Position numbers and translations under genes: made by a program. A stretch of DNA of 64,000 bases from Mesodorylaimus sp. YZB2_4 (taxonomy: Eukaryota; Nematoda; Enoplea; Dorylaimida; Dorylaimidae), in assembly GCA_030248295.1 (NCBI GenBank), contig JASANH010000913.1, positions 744,001 through 808,000 of the forward strand, in the 5' to 3' direction. This document shows positions 41,717 to 52,500 of the stretch, one piece after another. Each line of letters begins with the position of its first letter. Position 1 is the first letter of the stretch. Under the pieces are notes generated by a model. That model was not told the DNA's origin. It did no database searches and worked only from the letters and a program-made list of their open reading frames with translations.

Positions 41717-44135
41717 AGCGCAAGAGTCTCTCATGGCCTCCCCAGGGATCTGGGCGCAAATTTGACATTACACATATGACTCTAAAAACTGCCCTTAGGA
41801 TGACTACTTTTTTGTGCAGCTGAGTGAGTCGTACCACGCTCGCATCTTTATGTACCTTCAAAAAGATCTCCAGGGGTACCAGAAGCAACTTATCAAGCAG
41901 GTAATGAACTGGCATGAGCTGATCTGACTGCACCTCCGAATTCTGTTATTTTACTCCTTCAAAAGCAAATCGTCAACCTGACAATCCTGCGCGTATCTCA
42001 ACGACCATTCTATCTTCCAAAGACCATTTTCACCAGGGCCCTGTTCCTCGAACAAAGATATGCTGGTCTCTTGTCATCATATTCACCTGCCAATAGAGCC
42101 GCGGTGGCATTACTTCTGGCGTCTACGCAGGATTTCGAGGTGTAGGAGCCAACAAAAAAATGCATAAATATGCTATAATTTAGAGCTCAAGGATGAGCAC
42201 CGAAGGCGCAATCCGAGGGCGCGCACCAGAGAAGGGGTGGGTGCGGGGCGGGGGCACACCTCCGCCCCGCTGGGGGCGAAAATTTTTGAAATTCAGGTTA
42301 GAGGAAGGTGGAAATTCAGGTCTTTCTGGCATCATTTCAGATCATTTTCTGGTGTTTTGGAGGGTTTTCACTCACCTCCCCCCCCCACCCCGCCGGAGGC
42401 AAAATTTTTCTCGCAGACATAATTTCTCACTAGTCTCCGAATAAATTTGCAGGAAACACCTGTTTCAAAGCAAGAAATCACTCTCTAAACCCGACCAAAA
42501 AATCAAGCCAATGCCCTGCCGAAAAGCAAGAGGCTTCTTCATGGATTGTGGCCGACCAGACTTTTAAACTTTCAAAATTAGGACCTGGCTGACCTGGTCT
42601 CTGACTGCGAGTCAACAAGAAATCAGGTCAGAGCTCGATATCATCTGCTGACAGACGATTTCTCAGTTCCGTCACAGTCAGACTGACATGTCGAATAAGA
42701 CTAGCTGGGGGCACTAGGTACATTTTTGAAACACCAAGATCGGTCGATTCGAAACCAGCGGACATCATATGGCAGAGGCTTCAAACGCTGTGCCGGTGCA
42801 CCACATACTCATGCTAACCCTAAGTCGAACAGTAGTTTTTTCAGGGCTGGACTCGAAAAAAGGTCAGCCCCCACGACCCAAAACCACCCTGTCTAAAAAC
42901 CCGGCCAAACCCAACCCAAAAAAAGTTGGGTTTTAGGATCCAATGTTGGACCTGGAGCTGAGCTGATATCCGCAATGTGAGCGAAATATCAGCTGCTAAG
43001 CTCATCTTCAGCTGGGCTGACTGGGCAGCAGATGTGCGATGTGGACGACTCCTGGCAGTGCAAATAGGTTTCTGATGAAGGACATTCATGGACTAGGATT
43101 CAAACTAAACCAGAATCTCAATTTATGAATCTCCCTCCACCAGAAGGCTTTTTAGCTAGTACTGTACATTTTCTTTCTGCGCTGCCAATCTGTAAGTCTG
43201 GTCTGGTACAATCACGCAGTATGAGCCTTGCTTGGCCACGAAAGGAAGCACAAACAATGGTTTTGCCTGCTCTTCCATCTTGTTTTGGTTGTTTGACCAC
43301 TTCTCCTGGCATTGCTCTGTGAGGGCTTGAGGCAAGCAGTCAGCCGCGCCGTGTATGGCTGCAAAAATGATTTTGCACAGAGCACCTCTTGTAAATTCAA
43401 AAGTGAACTTCCAGGCCATCAACTTACGCCCTTGCAAAAGTCGGCAGCTGTCACGATCAGCAATCCCTTGCCACACCCCAAGCAGCCGGCCAGTAACAGC
43501 TTGATTGCTCAACAACCAATGTGACACAACTTCACGCACACGGTCACGCACTGAAGTTGACCGGAATCTCATAGACGCGGGTTCGAATCCCGCTCAAGGC
43601 CCAACTTTTTGTGTATGTTTCTGCATGCTACGGGTAACAACATACTCGCATAAATTGCCTAGAAACTAATCAGCTGACATGGACTTATAATGCATACGTT
43701 TAAATAAAAACTGGGTTTTTTGATTGAGGTGATTGTATTGTTGGCACGTGTAAGATTAAGCATTTCACTGTCCTGAAAAAGTCGCCATGCAACCGAAAGA
43801 AAAGTTCAAATCTAAACAAGAAAACTTTTTGCAATTTTACTGCTAAACTTGACTGAATTTAATCCTAGGTCATTCGGCCATGAATATCAACCACACATCA
43901 TGTATTTTCATTTCTACCTTAGGTAACTATTCGAAGTAGGACGCAAGTTCCACCAGACTACTCTGGCCAGTGTATGTGGAGCGACAGCTGCCAGATGAAC
44001 GTTACTGGGCGGCCCTGATACACATCGCGAAGGTGTAGGGGAAACTAGACGCTCGTGTTGTCGGGAGGAGAAAAATAAAATGCTCTAGTTTTATATTCTC
44101 AATAATAATTTCCATTTAAAATTTACCAAATTATA
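41717..44135. other. Intergenic with repeat fragments, no gene recognised
   Basis: CCCGCTGGGGGCGAAAATTT (42266) recurs in direct orientation as CCCGCCGGAGGCAAAATTTT (42388). A B-box-like GCGGGTTCGAATCCCGC lies at 43576-43592, but no matching tRNA 5' half is found upstream, so I do not call a tRNA gene. Overlapping ORFs at 43156-43572 lack family resemblance. Confidence 0.45.
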
Positions 44136-47100
44136 ATGGCGAATCCTAATCAAACATTTTTTCTCTTTTTCACAATTTTTATTCCATTTTCCACCGGGTC
44201 CCCATGGTTTACACTCAACGATGAAGCAATACTAAGTGGACTGATGGGTTCTCCAAATTCAACTAATCCACGACTTGCTTGTAATAAAATTGGTGGTTTA
44301 AGAGAAAAACATAAAAAAATGTGTTATCAAAGTCCAGCAATTTTATTTGCTATTGGCGAAGGAAATCGAAGAACTTTGGAACATTTGGAAAAAGTTTTCG
44401 AAGAGGATAGATTACCTGCGAGTTTATTAATTTATAATTCAGTGTTTTCATTTAGAATTAGTGAAGGAAGTAAGTTGCTTTACAAATTTGAACTCCCGCT
44501 TTTTATGCTTATTGCAAAATGAAAATATTTTTATCCATTGAGGAAACCGCGTTGGATTGCGTAAGAAATCATGGCTATATACCTACTTAGTATTCTAAGG
44601 CTCCCTGAACGCTACATTTTCGTCAGCGTGATGTCGCATCCATGATCACACTGAGGTTTCAGCTGAGGCTGAGGCACACTGAGAAAGACAATGTGGGAAG
44701 AAAGCAAACCAGCGGTTGAGGTTAGACCCTGTCAGTCAACATGCAACACAAAATTAATTTGTAGGTTTTTTTACAAAAGGCACTGTTTGATCGGCAAGAA
44801 AACATTCGCGCACACAGTATGTTCGTGCTCGTGTTTAGTTGCTCTTACTGCCTGCCTTTGCATTCACAACTTAGCTAAAGAAACTTCGAAACCAAGCAGG
44901 GCAGCTACTCGACCATTCCCACTCCCCCTTCTTAATCTTTCTTCTCCCACGCTTTTTTTGCCTCGCGCCAGCGCTCACCTTATTGCAATGCTGGCGGAAG
45001 AATACCTGTGAGGCGCCAAATTCAAACTGATTTGCCCATTTTAGTGAATGAAGCGAAGTGTCGACGTCACTTCCTCATTTGTGCCTAAAAACCTTTAGCA
45101 ATTACTGTTTTTGCGATATCATTTCAAATAGAGGCCTCGGAAGCCCATTTTTTTTTGAATTTCAGCGTGATAGGGCCCGTTAGAGCATGCTGAACCAGTT
45201 TTATAGGCGTTCAGGGAGCCTTAGAATACTTAAGTATACAGCCATGTAAGAAATGGGAAAAGCGGGCTGTCAAAATTTATCTAAAATATCCACATTTTTC
45301 TTGATGACTTACTTCTGGGTCAGAAATGGGTTTCTGTAAGGTTCGACCCATGTGAAACATAGGTTGCCGAATTTCAATTTTTGGCCCGGTTTTTTATGTG
45401 GGAATTCGATGCACCCATGAGTGTAGATAGTGACGCAACAATGTCTTTTCGTGCACACTCGATTCTCACGGAATTATCGCAAAAAAACGTTTTTTTTAAA
45501 GTGCTCTGGCGATATTGGCATAACTCACTGACCTTTCGGTCTTTCTCGATTAACGACACATCACCGTGTTCGCAAGCGAACGAGGAATCGAAAACTTGTC
45601 GGATCGAAATGTGTCTATCTTTCACCTATCTCAAGATACTGGGCGCCAGAGTAGGAGGTCCCCTCCAAGTTGACCACTTTTAAACCTCCTGTTCGTTTAT
45701 GCAAACTGGGAGACGGAGCCTAAAATATGCCCAGTCCATCCAACTTTCAACGTGATCCCCCATCGTCTATATTTTAGCTTTACATTTGATATCCAAATAT
45801 GCAAAAAACTGCACCCAAATTCAAAGAATTTTTAGAAAAATCTAGTTTTTTGAAATCTTGCAAGATAGCAGCAGGAACTGGACATTTTTTTCGGAAAGAG
45901 CGTAAAAATGGCATCGATTGGTTTTTTCTTGGTTGAAATTCGACTTCTAATTGCGAAAACAGAGGGAAAGAAAGTAGGGGTCACCAAGTGCCAGGAGTAC
46001 GCACCTTTTAAATTTCCCGCTGCTTATGGACAAGAGTGCTGTTTGGGTTGCTTACTTTGAAAATCACCAGAAAATATTCGTTTTATTTCACTTTTCACGA
46101 CGTGTTTGTATGTTTGTACTAGAAAGTCTATTTTTCGTGAAAAAAAAGAGAAGTTGCAAATTTTTCCAGCTTTACAAAATTAGCAGCCGAAGCCGCACTC
46201 TTGTCAATAAGCAGCGGGAAATTCAAAAGGCGCGTACTTTCGGCACTTGGTGACTCCTACTTTCTTTCCATCTGTTTTCTCTATTAGGAGTCGAATTTCG
46301 CCTGAGAAAACTGATCGATGCTATTTTTGAAGCTCTCCTAGAATTCAAGTCTAGATTTATGAACTATCTCGCATTTTCGAAAATAGATTTTGCAGAAAAT
46401 TCCCTAAAGTTGAGTGCAGTTTCCTCGCATATTTGGATGTCAAATGTAAAGCTGAAGTGAAGACGATGTTGGGTCATGCTGAAAGCCGTATGGATAACAG
46501 GAGGTCTGAAAGTCGTCGATTCGGAGGGCACTCCTGACTCTGGCGCCCAATAGCTCGAGACAGGTGAAGGATTGAAACTATTCGCACGAACATTCGATTC
46601 CTCGTTCGTTAGCGAACACGCTGACGTGACGCAGATCGAGAAAGACCGGAAGGTCAGTGACTTATAGCTGATATCGCCGAAGCACCTTCAAGAAAACGTA
46701 TTTTAGGATAATTCCGTGAAAATCGAGTGTGCACAAAAAAGCATTGTTGCGTCACTATCACCACTCATGGGTGCATCAAATTCACACAGAAAAAATGGGA
46801 GTTAAAAATTTCGACTGAGTAACCCCTGGGTTGGCTCTTAAGAAAGCTTGTCTTAAGTACTGTATTTTCTGTAAATTGTCAATAATTTTCGCAATTTATT
46901 ACGTTGTAAGCAGTTTTCTGTGGAAATCTCTTGCAAGAATTTCTGAATGCAAGCAGAAAAGCACAAAATATTTCTGTATGTCATGCCATATTTTATCCAT
47001 AGCCAAGCCATAGCGCACTCGAGAGATAAAGGAAAAAACAGATTGACAATCATTTTTTACCCAGGCGGGAGTCGAACCCCTGCAAGTGCGACTTGACGTG

Positions 47101-47765
47101 AGACGTGGATGCCTAATAGTTGATACAAAAGACGAAGTAATTTTTAAAAATAATCAACTGTTATCAACTGTTGTTTCTTACTTGTCTATACAAAAAATTT
47201 TGTAAAATTTTATTGTAGTAGACAAAAAAGAAAGCGGTATAAATGTTGAGATTCATGATAAGTATGCACATTTTGGAAACAGCGTGAAACAAATTCAAAA
47301 AATCAATTATATGTATCATTTGAAAAAAAGTTTTTTCATTCAGGCAAAAGGGAAATCGTGTACTTGGCTTCAATTCGAACCTCGGCCATCACCCACGAGC
47401 TCGCTGTCACATGTTCGGACGGTCTGGCCGAAGATGCGTGCCCGTGCTATCGGCCACCAGCAGAGCAGTCCAATTTGGAGTTCGAAACAACACTCGGCCT
47501 TCCTTTAGTCCTGGACCAAGGATGTCCCTATGCATTGGCACATGCACAACGTATCGCCCTGGATTATATTCTCAACGACCCTGAAATCAGCTCTGATACG
47601 AGACAAATGATCAAAGAGCACGCCATCGCTGCTGTGAAATCGATCGAAGCGGGTTGGATAGATCCCGAAGAAGAATGGGAAAGAAAGTTGAGAGAATTTG
47701 AGACTGAACATAACGGGCAATTAAGTGAAGGATTTGGTGCCAGTTATGCACATGGTGAATTGTAG
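44136..47765 (+). CDS. Truncated, divergent Wnt-like secreted protein, 2 exons
   Basis: Exons 44136-44469 and 47344-47765 join in frame (A|GC = Ser) to 251 aa. Residues 1-21 are a signal peptide (FFLFFTIFIPFSTGS). The mature part follows the Wnt N-terminal order: CNKIGGLREKHKKMC (Wnt C..I.GL....LC), PAILFAIGEGNRRTLEHLEK, then SKREIVYLASIRTSAITHEL and VTCSDGLAEDACPC (Wnt RE.A...AI.SAGV.HA...ACS.G.L..C.C), DQGCPYALAHAQRI (Wnt GGCSDN...A..) and IKEHAIAAVKSIE (Wnt LHNNEAGR.AV). Cys of ECQ and WNC are both absent. Instead of the lipidated CHGVSGSC loop it ends with an acidic, Trp/Glu-rich tail and TAG. The 2.9 kb intron holds two foldbacks and a SINE. It could be a true short Wnt relative, a decaying Wnt gene, or one with unseen 3' exons. 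Confidence 0.65.
44570..45246. mobile_element. MITE with 40-bp inverted ends (Wnt-like gene intron)
   Basis: CATGGCTATATACCTACTTA then GTATTCTAAGGCTCCCTGAACG at 44570-44612; inverse CGTTCAGGGAGCCTTAGAAT then ACTTAAGTATACAGCCATG at 45208-45246. The interior is not self-complementary. It contains ORF 44691-45011 without recognisable product. Confidence 0.8.
45389..46797. mobile_element. 1.4-kb foldback element (Wnt-like gene intron)
   Basis: Arms 45389-46036 and 46195-46797 are inverted copies, diverged by many substitutions. Examples: GATGCACCCATGAGTG and AGTGACGCAACAATG against CATTGTTGCGTCACT and CACTCATGGGTGCATC; TCGCAAGCGAACGAGGAATC against GATTCCTCGTTCGTTAGCGA; GGTCACCAAGTGCC against GGCACTTGGTGAC. 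Loop about 160 bp. The divergence implies an old insertion. ORFs here are shadows. Confidence 0.82.
46979..47121 (-). repeat. tRNA-derived SINE, family A, copy 3
   Basis: On the plus strand it reads TTTTATCCATAGCCAAGCC, then CCCAGGCGGGAGTCGAACCC and a degenerate head. It lies in the Wnt-like gene intron, 220 bp before exon 2. Confidence 0.75.
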
Positions 47766-49536
47766 ATAGTAGCTCGCGTGACGGCAGGATCGGGCTGATC
47801 GTACAACGTCTTTTATAGTCTAAGCCTGGTAGAAAGGTTTATCCTGCATAGTATCGGCCAGTAAGACCTCCAACAACCCCTCAGGCATTCATTCCGCGCC
47901 TCTGAATGCCGAAACTACTCTGTGCCATGATGCGCCAGTCTGGCTGCTGGTCGAGTGCACCCAGTCCTAAGATGCCTACGCTGGCGAACAGTTCCACTGT
48001 CAATGGCGCAATAAAAACTCCAGTCAGCCCCATAGGATCCTTCACGGAGCACAACAATGCACGACGATGTTGTCTTACCCACAGACAAATCAGCAGAAAA
48101 ACCAAGCACCTGCCTCGGAGTCAACTCCTGGACTCTTCCAGTGTGGACCAAAGGAAATGACGACCGCCGAGGCCCACTGAAAGTGTGCTAATCGAATTGA
48201 GCTGACGCCTGGCCTGCAGCACTGGTCTGCTAAATACGAAGGGTGGCTCCACGCGAATTCAAACGGAATTTTATGTTGAAACGAATCGAGCGCGCCACGG
48301 CAAGGGTGCATTAATCTCACCCAGGGCCTATTCTTATACTCCCCTGGCTAACCAGCCAACTGCCTCAGCCACACCCAACAACGGTACTGTAGGCGCCCTC
48401 AAGAGGCAAAAGTCACAAGAAAATGAAGCGCAAAAATCTTAAAAAGTCCAAATATGCTGTATGTTTTAAGATATGGTGATGGCTTCTCCAATATCCAAAT
48501 TTTGCTAAAACAGCCGCGAAATTCAAATTCCCGCCGCCACAACGCAGACAGACGTTGTCTGCTAAAAGACACGAATATTCAGAGGCTAGAAGTTCTCTTT
48601 TGTTTTTAGCAATAGACCATTAAAGTCAGCAAAAATTTGAATTCCCGCGATTACGGTAGCTCGACTGCTTATGACAATTTGGCACCCGATCCGATTGTAC
48701 TATCGATCCAAATGAATAATTGAGATCATCGAGGGCGAGTGGAATTTGAAAATTCGTATTTCCATGATACAAAAGCAATTTTCCTCATGCTTTCATCGTC
48801 AATAACTTTAGCTTTAAATATTGAGCTTTGTCCGGTCAGCCGAAATTTGCATAAGATCGCGCACAGATCTGCTGGATCCTTGTTTTCTTGTTATACGCAG
48901 CGGAAGCGGGAATTACAAATTTAAAACTTTTGGCGCACGCTGAAAAGGACTATTGGAAATGAGGTGACTGTTTTGAGTAAGCTGGGTACTTCGACGAAAA
49001 AATACTTCATTCGTAAAATTCAAACTGCCATTTTGCCAGTTTACAAAAAGCAGGCCTGCCAACTCCGCGTATTTTCGTTTCTATGGGCTACTGTACCACG
49101 TCATATCGTATAAAGAAGCGCAGATAGTTTTCTCTGGGGAACTCTTTCAGTCAGAGCCACAAGCATGCTCGTCACTCGCTCAGTAGAATCAAGGATGTGG
49201 GTGGTTTTCATGTTTTATGCTGCGAGTCTGCTGATGACTGTCTGAATTTGCTGTGGGATGACGGCTGGGACATTTTTACATAGTTGACAACGGGCCATCC
49301 GCGATAAAATTTGAGTCGGCGTAAGATCCATGCTTCATGATTTGAATTTGTCATAAGCACCCTGTACTTTGCGGCAAACGTGCTACCGTACGCTCGAATC
49401 AAGACGCTGCTCCGCTGCGGAGTCAGTGAAGGGGTGAGTCATCCAGAATTTTCAGGCTCAGTTCTCTTTTATTCGAACTTGTTTTGGAAAGGAAATATCG
49501 AAAAAGAATATCAAGAAAGTTAGAGAATAGTTTGTA
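47766..49536. other. Intergenic; searched for missing Wnt exons, none seen
   Basis: I looked by eye for a CHGVSGSC-like block or other cysteine-rich Wnt C-terminal exons and found none. It contains AAATTCAAATTCCCGCCG (48522) and TTTGAATTCCCGCG (48637) words. ORFs at 47881-48320 on both strands are overlapping and unconvincing. Confidence 0.45.
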
Positions 49537-52500
49537 ATGGCGCATGCTGTTGGTTTGAAGCATGTGGTTGGCAGAAGTAAGTTTTTTGTAAGAGCGGACC
49601 TATCACTGTCCCCTGATATTTTCCTTATCGTTGAACTAACATCTTTCTGTTCCCGATTGAAAAATTTAAAAATGCTCCTGTACAGCAAAAGAATTCGTCT
49701 AGTCTCTCGACTTTAGCGCTATTCTAATAAATATTTGGTCAAATCGCGACTCGTTCCGTCATAATTCTGAAGACGATACCAAAATATCAGTTTTGACTAA
49801 AAGTTACCTCGATACCAACAAATATTTTTGCGCAAGCTAAAATAAGATTGCGAGATTTTTTGGTTTGTTTTTCCTTGACTTCTGCTTTTCTCATTTGTTC
49901 GCGGAAACACTTGCGTGCTAAATTGAGTTCATAATTTTGAAATTTTCATCGGCACTTGCGTTTTAAAAAGGACGGAAAAAAATTATTCGAGCCCCGCCAG
50001 GACATAGAATGCAGTAAAATGAATTAAACTCTAAGTTTCCAAAGAAATTTTTTTAAAACTGGACCCTATCAGAAACCATGCTCATGCGCAGGAGAACATT
50101 GCTTTTGCATTTTTGCGCGCCCAGTCACTTTCATTTGCATAACAGCAGATCATGCTCGAAGTGAGTAATCACACACATCATGTGGCCATAGACAATGGCC
50201 TCGGCAACTTGATATATTCACTGAAGGGGAAAAAGAAAACATGTTTCAGGAATTCTGGACGATGTTATCAAACCGATGAAGAAAACCACGAAACCAGCGA
50301 CATGGAATGTTTTAGTGGTTGATAAAACAGCAATGCGAGTCATTAGCGCTTGTTGTCGAATGCACGATATTATGGACGAGGGAATAACGAGTAAGAGCAC
50401 TTGAATAGTTCATGATAAAATTTAAAAGGGAATATCTGAAACATAATTTTATCAAATTCCGCTGGGTGATTCTTTAGTAAAATTTTCTCGATAAATGACA
50501 TATAGCCATCTGAAAAGAGGTACAAATAAGTAAAAATAACACCCTGCCTGTAACCGAATTTTACCGCATGCGTTTTAAAATTTCTGACCAATCAGAGAGC
50601 GCGAAGAAAAAATTAGCGAGACATTTCTAGTTTAACAAGTTTTTTGTTTTAGTCGTTGAAGATTTAAACAAATGTCGAGAGCCCTTGAATCTCGATGGGA
50701 TATATTTAATTACACCAACAAAGGAATCGATCGAAAGACTAATGGCTGATTTTCCGAATGTGAATAAACGTCAATACAAAGCTGCGCACGTCTTCTTCAT
50801 CGAAGCGTGTCCCGATGAGTTGTTTAATCAATTGTCGCGTAGTCACGCATCGAAACACATCCAAACATTGAAAGAGATTAATATCGCTTTTACGCCTTAT
50901 GAATCTCAGGTAAGAGTGGCGCGGTCTTGGTGACCAGTGCCATGAATAGCATAGATCCATGATGGATAGCAGCTTCAGTATGTGGTCGATGCCCTTTGAT
51001 ACTCTGTAGCTTAATATGAGTACATATTGAACTACAGAGCTCAATATGTAGTCGTAATGAACCATGTGCCGAGCCGTGATGGCATATGCGCACCAGGGTT
51101 GTTCACCGTGGTCGCTCGCTAAGAGTGGTAATGTGCGCGTGAGGTATGGTCAAAACAACGCCCATAATAATGATGTAGTAATGACATTAGTCAACTTGAT
51201 TATGCTTTAAGCAGCGGTTTAGATCGACGACTTCCATATTTTGTGATCTCAACTTTTATCCCTCACTTTCTTCCTTTCAGATCACAGTTAAAAATGTTGG
51301 TCTTTTGGAAGAATAAAGATTAAACATTAAGTTTACATAAATCTTCAGGATTTCTCAAATTTTGATGTCAATAACTTCTCGACCTAATTAAAAAAGAGCT
51401 TTTTTTAAACGGCCTTCCCCGAATCCCTCGAAATATGCACTCGTTTTATCGATTGATACTTGCATTGTGTTTTCAGGTGTTTTCCTTGGACAGTCCGGAT
51501 ACTTTTCAATACTATTACAGTCAGAGTAAGCAGCCGGGATTCACAGCCAATTTGGAGCGTATCGCTGAACAAATTGCCACCTTGTGTGCTACATTGGGCG
51601 AGTACCCGAGTGTACGCTATCGATCCGACTTCGACCGTAATGTCGAGTTGGCTCATTTGGTGCAACAGAAATTGGACGCGTACAAGGCTGACGATGCGAC
51701 CATGGGTCAAGTAGGAATGCTAGTTTCCTGTTTTTGTTGGGCGAGTATGGACGTATGTATGTATATGTATTATATAACGATATATATAATGCATATGCAT
51801 ATATGTGAATAATATGGTATATAAACCTGCATGTATATATACATGTACATTTATGCATGAAATATATGCATATATACATGTATATAAATATATACATGCA
51901 TGTGTATATATATACACATATAAAGTCACAGTCACGGAGACTAAAACAGTCACAGCTCTTGCCCTAAACTCCTTCTCAATCAAGGAATCAATCGCGGTAC
52001 ATCAGGATACTCAGCTACTCGTGAGAAAGCAGCCGTTACAGATCTTATTCAGAGTTTACACTGAAAATTTTGCTACCGTAAGACTGAACCTGAGTATTGT
52101 TACGGCCTCTGGTAGTGAAATCACAATGTAAAGTGAAGCCTAGTGTAAATAAGATCTGTGGCGATTGCTTTCTCACGCATATGACGCCTTTGAGATCATG
52201 AATACTTTGCTGTTCCACCGCCCCCATTGTAGTTATGTCATGGGCTGAACTAAAGGACACAGTAGCATTTTCTCGCACTAGGGTTCTGAAAAAGCTCGAT
52301 CCCAATTACTGATCCTTGATCGCGGTTTCGACGCAATTTCGCCCTTATTGCATGAATTGACATTCCAAGCAATGGTTTATGACTTATTGGAAATAGAAAA
52401 CGATGTTTTCACATATGAGACCGGATCAAGCGATGTGGCCTGCGAAAAAGAAGTATTGCTGGACGAGAATGACGCATTGTGGACCAAGTTGCGCCATCAG

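Noticed and set aside
41439-41933. 164-codon minus ORF
   Set aside because: Overlaps the inverted arms of a MITE; equivalent ORFs appear on the opposite strand, as expected of a palindrome.
42241-42412. Small MITE from the repeated GGGGGCGAAAATTTT words
   Set aside because: The two copies are in direct, not inverted, orientation, so no terminal inverted repeat is present.
43560-43602. Possible tRNA (GGGTTCGAATCCC T-arm)
   Set aside because: A good T-arm is present, but no matching acceptor, D-arm or anticodon stem is found within 60-90 bp upstream; best read as a SINE fragment.
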